Source: Verrucomicrobiia bacterium (lineage in GTDB: Bacteria; Verrucomicrobiota; Verrucomicrobiia; JABWAM01). From it: a stretch of 5,003 nt of DNA. The stretch is taken from positions 1 to 5,003 of the forward strand of contig JABWAM010000184.1 of assembly GCA_013360985.1 (NCBI GenBank). Direction: 5' to 3'. Below the pieces are notes generated by a model, which worked only from the letters and a program-made list of their open reading frames with translations, did no database searches and was not told the DNA's origin. Numbering within the stretch: the stretch's first letter is position 1; the number at the start of each line of letters is the position of its first letter. Positions 1 to 5,003 of the stretch are shown in pieces. Both the position numbers and the translations under genes were made by a program.

Positions 1-128
1 CGCGAAGCGAGGGAGGGCGCCGCCGGCGGCGGCGCCGCGGCCGCGGTTTGAGTCCAGAATGTTGCGAGGGCGTCGCATGTTCCTCGGCCGAGGATGGACC
101 CCCCCCATGCCTTACGCGGGGATTGGGG
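1..128 (+). repeat. Left copy of inverted intergenic repeat (GC-rich, structured)
   Basis: This stretch matches the reverse complement of 4828-4956. Over the first 100 positions I count nine substitutions (at 20, 26, 47, 53, 57, 63, 83, 87 and 100) and no gaps. After that the match continues to the G run at 125-128 with a few substitutions and single-base indels. Perfect blocks include 1-19, 27-46 and 64-82. The copy contains several self-complementary segments: 16-25 with 27-36, the 12-bp palindrome 35-46, 64-67 with 73-76, and the 14-bp palindrome 81-94. It starts at the window edge, so its outer boundary cannot be seen. Short open frames cross both copies, but the differences between copies change amino acids (Leu/Trp, Leu/Phe, Gly/Asp), so it does not look protein-coding. 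Its function is unknown; a dispersed REP- or MITE-like element is the simplest reading. Confidence 0.85.
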
Positions 129-154
129 TTCCGGGAACCTTCCCAATCCCCGCG
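115..154 (+). repeat. Perfect 13-bp stem hairpin upstream of gcvT
   Basis: Positions 115-127 (CGCGGGGATTGGG) are exactly the reverse complement of 142-154. The intervening 14 bases contain a second inverted match (GGTTCC at 127-132 with GGAACC at 134-139) that could extend or compete with the stem. No T-tract follows, so it is not a classical intrinsic terminator. The left arm is the inner end of the flanking repeat. Similarity of the right arm to that repeat in the opposite orientation continues weakly to about 163. It lies 79 bp upstream of the gcvT start and could be transcribed as part of the leader, or could simply belong to the repeat. Confidence 0.75.
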
Positions 155-233
155 GAGGCAAGGATTTGGAACGCGGTTCCCTCTTTGACTCGCGCGGCGA
201 TCCGGCGCATCGTATCGGCCGCATCCAAGCCGC

Positions 234-1439
234 ATGGAACCTCTTCACGTCACTCCCTTGCACGATCGCCATCAGGCGCTCGGCGCGAAAATGGTTGCGT
301 TCGGCGGCTGGCGCATGCCGATCCAGTATCGCGGCGGCATCGTCGAGGAGCATCTCGCCACGCGCCGCGGCGCGGGGTTGTTCGACGTCTCGCACATGGG
401 TCGGCTTTCGATCTCCGGCTCCGAGGCGCTCGCGTTTCTTCAGCACAGCCTGACGAACGACGCCGCGGCGCTTTCTCCCGGCCGCGCGCAATACACGATG
501 CTCGCCGACGACGCGGGCGTCGCCGTGGATGACGCCTACCTCTATCGTTTTGACGAGGACCGCTACCTCTTGGTCGTCAACGCCGCCAACCGCGCGAACG
601 ACCTGGCGCATCTCGCCCGCCTCGCGCGCCGTTTTCCCGGCGTCGAGATCCGCGATTGGAGCGCGCAACTCGCCATGCTCGCCCTCCAGGGACCGGAATC
701 CGAAGCCCTCCTCCGCCGGCTCCTCACCGAAGGAACCTTGCCGGAGGCGCGCCGCAACGCCGCCGCCACTGCGCGGATCCTGGGCGTGCCCGTCCGGATC
801 GCGCGCACGGGTTATACCGGCGAACCGATCGGGTTCGAGCTGATGCCTCCCGCGGAATCCGCCGGAGCGCTCTGGGACCGCCTGATCGCCGAAGGCGCAA
901 CGCCCGTCGGCCTCGGCGCCCGCGACACCCTCCGCCTCGAAGCGGGCCTCCCCTTGTACGGCCATGAACTCGGCGCGCGCGCCAACGGAGAAACGATTCC
1001 GATCTTCGCCTGTCCGCTCGCGCGTTTCGCGGTGAGCTTCGCTCCCTCCAAAGGAGATTTCGTGGGGCGAACGGCGCTCCAGCGCCAGCGCGAAGCCGCG
1101 GACCTCCTCCGGAACGGCGACGCAACCCGCCACGCCGAGATGCCCCGCCGCATCGTTTTGCTCGCCATCCAGGAAAAAGGCGTGGCGCGCGAAGGCGCCG
1201 CGGTCTTCCGCGACGCCGCGCCCGCCGGCGAAGTCACCAGCGGCACCATGGTTCCCTACTGGCTGCCGGACACGGCGAACGCGCACGCCCTGCGTCCGCT
1301 GGCCTGCGCGCTCGTGGACAGCCGCGCGCGTCAGGGCGACGTCTGCGCAATCGAGGTTCGGGGGCGCCGTCTCTCCGCGCGCCTGGTCGCGCGCTTTCTT
1401 GATACGCGCGTTCCGCCTCGCGCCCTTCCCCTCCTCTGA
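234..1439 (+). CDS. gcvT: Glycine cleavage system T-protein (aminomethyltransferase)
   Basis: Cytoplasmic T-protein. It takes the aminomethyl group from the lipoyl arm of GcvH, passes the methylene to tetrahydrofolate giving 5,10-methylene-THF, and releases ammonia. The 401 residues show the family landmarks: TPLHDRHQALGAKMVAFGGW near residues 7-26, GLFDVSHMG at 48-56, VDD at 98-100 (one of these Asp should be the catalytic folate-contacting residue), VVNAAN at 114-119, LQGPES at 151-156, RTGYTGE at 191-197 and GLGARDTLRLEAGLPLYG at 226-243. The C-terminal barrel follows, with GEVTSGTMVPYW at 332-343. The start is chosen because the homologous N-terminus begins there; no clear ribosome binding site precedes it. 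At 401 residues it is longer than the usual 360-375. The extra length appears to lie around 286-306 and 344-355. GETIPIFACPLARF (252-265) departs from the common PLEAGL-type pattern, suggesting a divergent subfamily. First gene of the operon. Confidence 0.96.
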   Translation: MEPLHVTPLHDRHQALGAKMVAFGGWRMPIQYRGGIVEEHLATRRGAGLFDVSHMGRLSISGSEALAFLQHSLTNDAAALSPGRAQYTMLADDAGVAVDDAYLYRFDEDRYLLVVNAANRANDLAHLARLARRFPGVEIRDWSAQLAMLALQGPESEALLRRLLTEGTLPEARRNAAATARILGVPVRIARTGYTGEPIGFELMPPAESAGALWDRLIAEGATPVGLGARDTLRLEAGLPLYGHELGARANGETIPIFACPLARFAVSFAPSKGDFVGRTALQRQREAADLLRNGDATRHAEMPRRIVLLAIQEKGVAREGAAVFRDAAPAGEVTSGTMVPYWLPDTANAHALRPLACALVDSRARQGDVCAIEVRGRRLSARLVARFLDTRVPPRALPLL

Positions 1440-1550
1440 TCCTCCCGCCGTCTTTCCACGCCAGACCGCGCCTCGTTTCTCGAAGCGAAACCGCGATCCC
1501 CGCCAAAATTCATTCGCCACACGAAGCCTTTTCGCTAGCGTTCCTCCTCC
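1440..1550 (+). other. gcvT-gcvH intergenic gap
   Basis: This 111-bp gap is much longer than the other spacings in the operon (31 and 4 bp). It contains the short palindrome CGCTAGCG at 1533-1540 and a pyrimidine run just before the gcvH start. I see no convincing terminator or sigma-70 promoter, and no small gene, so whether transcription reads through from gcvT cannot be decided from sequence. Confidence 0.5.
1541..1550 (+). other. All-pyrimidine leader before gcvH start
   Basis: The ten bases immediately before the gcvH ATG are all C or T and include CCTCC, which resembles the 3' tail of 16S rRNA rather than its Shine-Dalgarno complement. No purine-rich ribosome binding site is present at normal spacing. 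The start is fixed by the conserved H-protein N-terminus, so initiation here is presumably Shine-Dalgarno independent. Confidence 0.6.
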
Positions 1551-1943
1551 ATGATTCCCGAAAACCTCAAATACACGAAATCGCACGAATGGATCCGCCT
1601 CGACGGAGACCGCCTCGCGACGATGGGCATCACGGCTTATGCCGTTCAACAACTCGGCGACATCGTCTTCCTTGATCTCCCCAAGGTCGGCGCGAAGGCC
1701 GTCGCGGGCCAAACGATCGGCGTCATCGAGTCCGTGAAGGCCGCCGTGGACCTGTACGCGCCGATCTCGGGCGAAGTGCTCGAAGTGAACACTCTGCTCG
1801 CTGAAAATTTCGAAGCGCTCGCCAAGGATCCCTATGGGCAAGGTTGGATGGCGAAAATCCGAGGGGCCGAGGAGGGCGTTCCTCCGGATCTGCTGAGCGC
1901 CGCGGAATATCAGAAGTGGATCGCCCAGGAGGCGAAAGCGTAG
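1551..1943 (+). CDS. gcvH: Glycine cleavage system H-protein (lipoyl carrier)
   Basis: Small cytoplasmic carrier protein. Its lipoyl-lysine arm shuttles the aminomethyl intermediate from the P-protein to the T-protein and is then reoxidised by the L-protein. Its 130 residues match the usual 125-130. Landmarks are YTKSHEW at 8-14, GITAYAVQQLGDIVFLDLP at 26-44, and the lipoylation motif ESVKAAVDLYAPISGEV at 60-76, where Lys63 is the predicted attachment site. These are followed by EVN at 78-80 and DPYGQGWM at 93-100. The ATG is placed correctly for the family N-terminus although it lacks a Shine-Dalgarno sequence. The gene ends 31 bp before gcvPA, consistent with co-transcription. A lone H-like lipoyl carrier with another role is unlikely, because the T and P partners flank it directly. 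Confidence 0.98.
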   Translation: MIPENLKYTKSHEWIRLDGDRLATMGITAYAVQQLGDIVFLDLPKVGAKAVAGQTIGVIESVKAAVDLYAPISGEVLEVNTLLAENFEALAKDPYGQGWMAKIRGAEEGVPPDLLSAAEYQKWIAQEAKA

Positions 1944-1974
1944 TCCCCTCGCCCGCCTCACGCCCCCGCCCTCC
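1944..1974 (+). other. Pyrimidine-rich leader between gcvH and gcvPA
   Basis: Of the 31 bases between the gcvH stop and the gcvPA start, 26 are pyrimidines. The last four are CTCC, as before gcvH. There is no Shine-Dalgarno sequence in this spacer; the closest purine-rich match, CCAGGAGGCG at 1925-1934, lies inside the end of gcvH and is too far upstream (about 42 bp) to serve this start directly. Confidence 0.6.
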
Positions 1975-3306
1975 ATGCCCTACATCGCGAACACGCCCCA
2001 ACAAACCGAGGAGATGCTCCGGGCGATCGGCACGGATGTGGAAGGCCTTTTCGCCGATATCCCCGCGGCGCTCCGTTGCGCGGGAATTCAGGCGCCGGCG
2101 GGATTGCCGGAGCAAGATGTCCGCAATCGGTTGGCTGCGGCCGCAAGCCGCAATCGCGCGGATCTCATCGGCTTCCTCGGCGGCGGATTCTACGATCACT
2201 TCATCCCCGCGGCGGCGCCCGCCCTCGCCTCGCGGAGTGAGTTTTTCACCTCCTACACCCCGTATCAACCGGAGATCTCTCAGGGCGTGCTCCAGGCGAT
2301 CTACGAGTTTCAGTCGGCGATTTGCCGAATCACCGGTATGGAGGTCTCCAACGCGAGCCTGTACGACGGCGGCACCGCGCTCTACGAGGCGATCATGATG
2401 GCGCTGCGCATCACGGGCCGTCGCCGCGTGATCGTGGACGATTCGGTAAGCCCGATCTATCGCACCATGGTGCGCACCTATACGCGCAACTTGGGAATCG
2501 AGCTGGTGGAAACGACTTCCCGGGGAGGATTACTCGACCGCGACGCCGTCGCCCGGGCGCTCGACGACCAAACCGCCGCGGTCGCCGTCCAAAACCCGAA
2601 CTTCTTTGGATGTCTGGATGACTACACGGATCTCGCGGAATCGGCCCATCGCCACGGCGCGCTGCTCATCGCCTGCGTCTACCCCGTTTCGCTCGGCATC
2701 GTGAAGACGCCGGCCGCCATGGGCGCCGACATCGTCGTCGGCGAAGGCCAAAGCCTGGGTCTGCCGCTCTCCTTTGGCGGTCCGTATCTCGGCTTCATGG
2801 CGGCGCGGATGCAGCACGTGCGCAAGATGCCGGGGCGCATCTCAGGCCGCACCGTGGACGCCCAGGGGCGCCAGGGCTTCGTTCTGACCCTTCAGGCGCG
2901 CGAGCAACATATCCGACGGGAAAAAGCGACCTCCAACATCTGCACGAACCAGGGGTTGTGCGCGCTGACGGCGCTCGTGTTCCTGAGTTTGCTTGGCAAA
3001 CAGGGTTTTCGCGAACTCGCCACAACGTGCGCCGAGAAAGCTTCCTACGCCGCCCAACGCCTCCAGGCCATTCCCGAAGTCCGGATGCGCTTCGGAAAAC
3101 GCTACTTCTTCAACGAGTTCGTCCTCGAACTGCCCGTCTCCGCGGACCGCGTGACGCGCCGTTTGCTGGAAAAAGGGTTCGCCGCGGGTTTTCCGCTCGT
3201 GCGCTACTACCCGAAGATGGAGAAGAGCCTGCTCGTCGCCGTCACGGAAAAACGGACCAAGGAAGAGATCGATCTTTTTGCCCACACGCTGGAGATTTCA
3301 ATTTGA
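1975..3306 (+). CDS. gcvPA: Glycine dehydrogenase (decarboxylating) subunit 1, P-protein alpha
   Basis: N-terminal half of the split P-protein. With GcvPB it forms the PLP-dependent glycine decarboxylase that releases CO2 and transfers the remaining aminomethyl group to lipoylated GcvH. Its 443 residues fit the family length of about 440-450. Seen in order: MPYIANTPQQTEEML at 1-15, LFADIP at 25-30, FLGGGFYDHFIPA at 67-79, RSEFFTSYTPYQPEISQG at 87-104, GMEVSNASLYDG at 121-132, QNPNFFG at 206-212, SFGGPYLGF at 266-274, and REQHIRREKATSNICTNQ at 309-326. The fold is aminotransferase type I-like, but this half lacks the PLP-binding lysine, which is expected because that residue sits in the other subunit. 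The C-terminal region is intact and ends 4 bp before gcvPB. No frameshift or missing block is visible. Confidence 0.97.
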   Translation: MPYIANTPQQTEEMLRAIGTDVEGLFADIPAALRCAGIQAPAGLPEQDVRNRLAAAASRNRADLIGFLGGGFYDHFIPAAAPALASRSEFFTSYTPYQPEISQGVLQAIYEFQSAICRITGMEVSNASLYDGGTALYEAIMMALRITGRRRVIVDDSVSPIYRTMVRTYTRNLGIELVETTSRGGLLDRDAVARALDDQTAAVAVQNPNFFGCLDDYTDLAESAHRHGALLIACVYPVSLGIVKTPAAMGADIVVGEGQSLGLPLSFGGPYLGFMAARMQHVRKMPGRISGRTVDAQGRQGFVLTLQAREQHIRREKATSNICTNQGLCALTALVFLSLLGKQGFRELATTCAEKASYAAQRLQAIPEVRMRFGKRYFFNEFVLELPVSADRVTRRLLEKGFAAGFPLVRYYPKMEKSLLVAVTEKRTKEEIDLFAHTLEISI

Positions 3307-3309
3307 AGG
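3305..3309 (+). promoter_or_regulatory. Weak purine-rich site overlapping the gcvPA stop
   Basis: GAAGG overlaps the gcvPA TGA and lies one base before the gcvPB ATG. That is too close for standard Shine-Dalgarno spacing, so translational coupling or re-initiation by ribosomes finishing gcvPA is the more likely route. Confidence 0.3.
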
Positions 3310-3310
3310 C

Positions 3311-4771
3311 ATGACGCCCTCCTCGCCCATCATCTTCGACAAGAGCGTTCCCGGACGCGTCGGCGTCCGCCCCTCTCATCAGTCGGGCTGTCCCCCGCCT
3401 CATATCGAACCGAAACTCTTGCGGGAGCAGCCTGCCGCGCTGCCCGAACTCTCGGAACTCGACGTCGTCCGCCATTTCACGGGGCTTTCCCGCCGCAACT
3501 TCGGCCTCGATCTGGGCTTCTATCCGCTCGGCTCCTGCACGATGAAGTATAACCCGAAGCAGAACGAAGCGGTCGCCGCGCTCTCGGGTTTCGCCGCGTT
3601 GCACCCGCTCCTCCCCCAGTTGCCTACGGGCGAGATGCTTGTGCAGGGCGCCCTGGCCGTCCTGCACGATATGGACCGGCGCCTCTCGGAGATTTGCGGC
3701 ATGGCGGCCTTCACCCTGCAACCGCTCGCCGGCGCGCACGGGGAACTCACCGGCGTGATGATCATCGCGGCGTATCACAAGGACCGCGGAAATACCAAGA
3801 CGACCCTCCTGATCCCCGACAGCGCCCACGGCACCAATCCGGCCTCCGCCGCGATTGCGGGCTACGACGTGCGCGCCATTCCTTCGGGGAAGGATGGGCG
3901 GATGGATCTCGCGGCGCTCAAGGCGGCTCTCGACGACCGCGTCGCCGGCCTCATGATGACGAACCCCAACACGCTCGGCCTCTTCGAGCCGCGCGTGCGC
4001 GAGATCGCCGACCTCGTTCACTCCGTGGACGGATTGATGTACTACGACGGCGCGAACCTGAATCCCCTGCTCGGGCGCTGTCGTCCGGGCGACATGGGGT
4101 TTGACATTGTCCACCTCAACCTGCACAAGACGTTCAGCACGCCGCACGGCGGCGGCGGCCCCGGCGCGGGACCCGTTGGCGTGTGCGAACGCCTCGTGGA
4201 GTTTCTTCCCGTCTCCCTGGTCAGGGAACGGGCGGACGGATCCTTCTTCCTGGACTACGACCGGCCGAAATCGATCGGGTACATCGCGCCGTTCTACGGC
4301 AACTTCGGAATCATCCTGCGCGCCTACGCCTATCTGCTCGCTCTGGGAAAAGAAGGCCTCCTCCGCGTCTCGGAACACGCCACCCTCAACGCGAACTACC
4401 TCAAGGAACGCCTCAAGCCGTTTTATGACCTCGCCGTGGACGCCGTCTGCAAGCACGAATGCGTCTTCTCGGCCAAGCGGCAGGCCGCGCACGGCGTGCA
4501 CGCGCTCGATCTCGCCAAAGCGCTCATCGACCGGGGGTTTCATCCACCGACGGTCTACTTCCCGATCACGGTTCCCGAGGCGATGATGATCGAGCCGACG
4601 GAAACCGAATCAAAGGAAACGCTCGATGCCTTCATCGAGGCGATGATCGACATCGCCAAGCTCGCCGAATCCCATCCGCAAGAGGTGACCTCCTGTCCGA
4701 AGACCACGGTCGTCGGCCGCCTCGACGAGGCGCGCGCCGCGCGGCAACCCGACCTCGCCAGCCTGGGCTGA
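3311..4771 (+). CDS. gcvPB: Glycine dehydrogenase (decarboxylating) subunit 2, P-protein beta (PLP subunit)
   Basis: C-terminal half of the split P-protein and the subunit that carries the PLP cofactor. I use the ATG at 3311, giving 486 residues, because homology begins just after it (SSPIIFDKSVPGR) and it lies 4 bp beyond the gcvPA stop. An in-frame TTG at 3278 would add 11 residues but overlaps gcvPA. Landmarks, numbered from 3311: LPELSELDVVRHFTGLS at 44-60, FYPLGSCTMKYNPK at 70-83, IPDSAHGTNPASA at 168-180, TNPNTLGLFEP at 217-227, YYDGANLNPLLG at 244-255, and NLHKTFSTPHGGGGPGAGPV at 270-289. Lys273 of the last motif is the predicted Schiff-base lysine. Length matches the family (about 480-500). 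No L-protein gene follows; the operon ends here. Confidence 0.97.
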   Translation: MTPSSPIIFDKSVPGRVGVRPSHQSGCPPPHIEPKLLREQPAALPELSELDVVRHFTGLSRRNFGLDLGFYPLGSCTMKYNPKQNEAVAALSGFAALHPLLPQLPTGEMLVQGALAVLHDMDRRLSEICGMAAFTLQPLAGAHGELTGVMIIAAYHKDRGNTKTTLLIPDSAHGTNPASAAIAGYDVRAIPSGKDGRMDLAALKAALDDRVAGLMMTNPNTLGLFEPRVREIADLVHSVDGLMYYDGANLNPLLGRCRPGDMGFDIVHLNLHKTFSTPHGGGGPGAGPVGVCERLVEFLPVSLVRERADGSFFLDYDRPKSIGYIAPFYGNFGIILRAYAYLLALGKEGLLRVSEHATLNANYLKERLKPFYDLAVDAVCKHECVFSAKRQAAHGVHALDLAKALIDRGFHPPTVYFPITVPEAMMIEPTETESKETLDAFIEAMIDIAKLAESHPQEVTSCPKTTVVGRLDEARAARQPDLASLG

Positions 4772-4774
4772 GCG

Positions 4775-4789
4775 CGAACGTCCCGTTCG
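4775..4789 (+). terminator. Small hairpin just after gcvPB, weak terminator candidate
   Basis: CGAACG at 4775-4780 pairs perfectly with CGTTCG at 4784-4789 across a three-base loop, beginning 4 bp after the gcvPB stop. No T-run follows, so it may act as a transcript-end stabiliser or be coincidental. Confidence 0.3.
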
Positions 4790-4827
4790 TCCACGCATCC
4801 TCAAGGGTCTGGAAAGGCCGCTCCATG

Positions 4828-4956
4828 CCCCCAAATCCCCGCGTCAGGCGTGGAGGAGTCCATCCTCGGTCGAAGAACATGCGACGCCCTCGCCACATTT
4901 TGGGCTCAAGCCGCGGCCGCGGCGCCGCCGGCGGCGACGCCCTCCCTCGCTTCGCG
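4828..4956 (-). repeat. Right copy of inverted intergenic repeat
   Basis: Read on the minus strand from 4956 inward, this matches 1-128, so the GC-rich ends of both copies face outward and the GGGGATT-containing ends face the operon. It begins 56 bp after the gcvPB stop. The 14-bp CGCCGCCGGCGGCG palindrome and the 12-bp CCGCGGCCGCGG palindrome are kept. The 81-94 palindrome of the left copy is altered here at two positions, one in the loop and one giving a U-G pair when read in repeat orientation. Unlike the left copy, no matching 13-bp arm follows its inner end. Flanking sequence outside it (4957 on) has no counterpart to compare with, because the left copy meets the window edge. Confidence 0.85.
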
Positions 4957-4971
4957 ACCGAGCGGATTTTT
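4946..4971 (+). terminator. Possible weak terminator at outer end of the right repeat
   Basis: CTCG at 4946-4949 can pair with CGAG at 4959-4962, and a run of five T follows at 4967-4971 after a short CGGA spacer. The stem is only 4 bp, so intrinsic termination here is speculative, though the strong GC hairpins directly upstream in the repeat could contribute. Confidence 0.2.
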
Positions 4972-5003
4972 CCCAAGCACGGACGGGGGAAAGGGAGGGC
5001 GAG

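Noticed and set aside
185..213. Possible sigma-70 promoter upstream of gcvT (TTGACT at 185-190, CATCGT at 208-213)
   Set aside because: The -35-like box is good, but the -10-like box matches only three of six consensus bases, and the organism's promoter consensus is unknown.
115..233. Glycine riboswitch upstream of gcvT
   Set aside because: Glycine riboswitches often control gcv operons, but I could not find the conserved aptamer core segments. The obvious hairpins here are explained by the flanking repeat and the small GGAAC/GTTCC hairpin at 168-180.
59..532. 157-residue + strand frame crossing the left repeat into gcvT
   Set aside because: Its first part is the non-coding repeat and the remainder is an out-of-frame reading of gcvT. 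The related frame in the right repeat differs by amino-acid-changing substitutions.
1723..2268. 181-residue minus-strand frame opposite gcvH and gcvPA
   Set aside because: It overlaps two motif-confirmed genes and its translation is Arg-, Gly- and Glu-rich without domain-like features.
3278..3310. Upstream TTG start for gcvPB
   Set aside because: It would overlap the end of gcvPA and add 11 residues without family similarity. The ATG at 3311 is better placed.
3242..4543. 433-residue open frame on the minus strand opposite gcvPB
   Set aside because: It is rich in Arg, Glu and Val with no recognisable family motif and lies fully antisense to a strongly conserved gene. Long antisense frames are common in GC-rich DNA because of third-position bias.
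1..4956. Composite transposon carrying the gcv operon
   Set aside because: No transposase, insertion-sequence gene or target duplication is visible, and the repeats are too short to encode one.
4632..4976. 114-residue minus-strand frame covering the right repeat and the gcvPB end
   Set aside because: It shares a short peptide with the left-repeat frame only because the DNA repeat is shared. It then runs antisense through gcvPB.

Overview
This GC-rich bacterial window (roughly two-thirds GC by eye) carries one complete glycine cleavage operon on the + strand. The order is gcvT (234-1439), gcvH (1551-1943), gcvPA (1975-3306), gcvPB (3311-4771). All four reading frames are intact, and family-diagnostic motifs are present in each: the T-protein folate-domain motifs, the H-protein lipoyl-lysine motif, and the PLP-lysine motif in GcvPB. 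The P-protein is split into two genes, as in Firmicutes, Thermotogae, archaea and several other lineages, and unlike the single fused GcvP of E. coli. That and the base composition do not fix the taxon, so I do not name one.

The genes work as one system. GcvPA and GcvPB together decarboxylate glycine and load the aminomethyl group onto the lipoyl arm of GcvH. GcvT transfers the one-carbon unit to tetrahydrofolate and releases ammonia. The reduced lipoyl arm must be reoxidised by a dihydrolipoamide dehydrogenase (L-protein), which is not encoded here; lipoate attachment or synthesis genes are also absent.

The flanks are the unusual part. Positions 1-128 and 4828-4956 are copies of the same roughly 128-bp non-coding sequence in inverted orientation, about 91% identical over the outer 100 positions, so they bracket the operon. 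The repeat is rich in nested hairpins, and within two of its stems the differences between copies fall in loops or turn C-G pairs into U-G pairs. Just inside the left copy is a perfect 13-bp hairpin (115-154), whose second arm resembles the start of another inverted partial copy. No transposase is present, so the pair is better read as two copies of a dispersed intergenic element than as the ends of a proven transposon.

Translation signals are atypical. gcvH and gcvPA are preceded by pyrimidine-rich leaders ending in CTCC directly before the ATG, with no Shine-Dalgarno sequence. gcvPB begins 4 bp after the gcvPA stop. I see no glycine riboswitch. The 47 bp beyond the right repeat (4957-5003) hold no recognisable gene.
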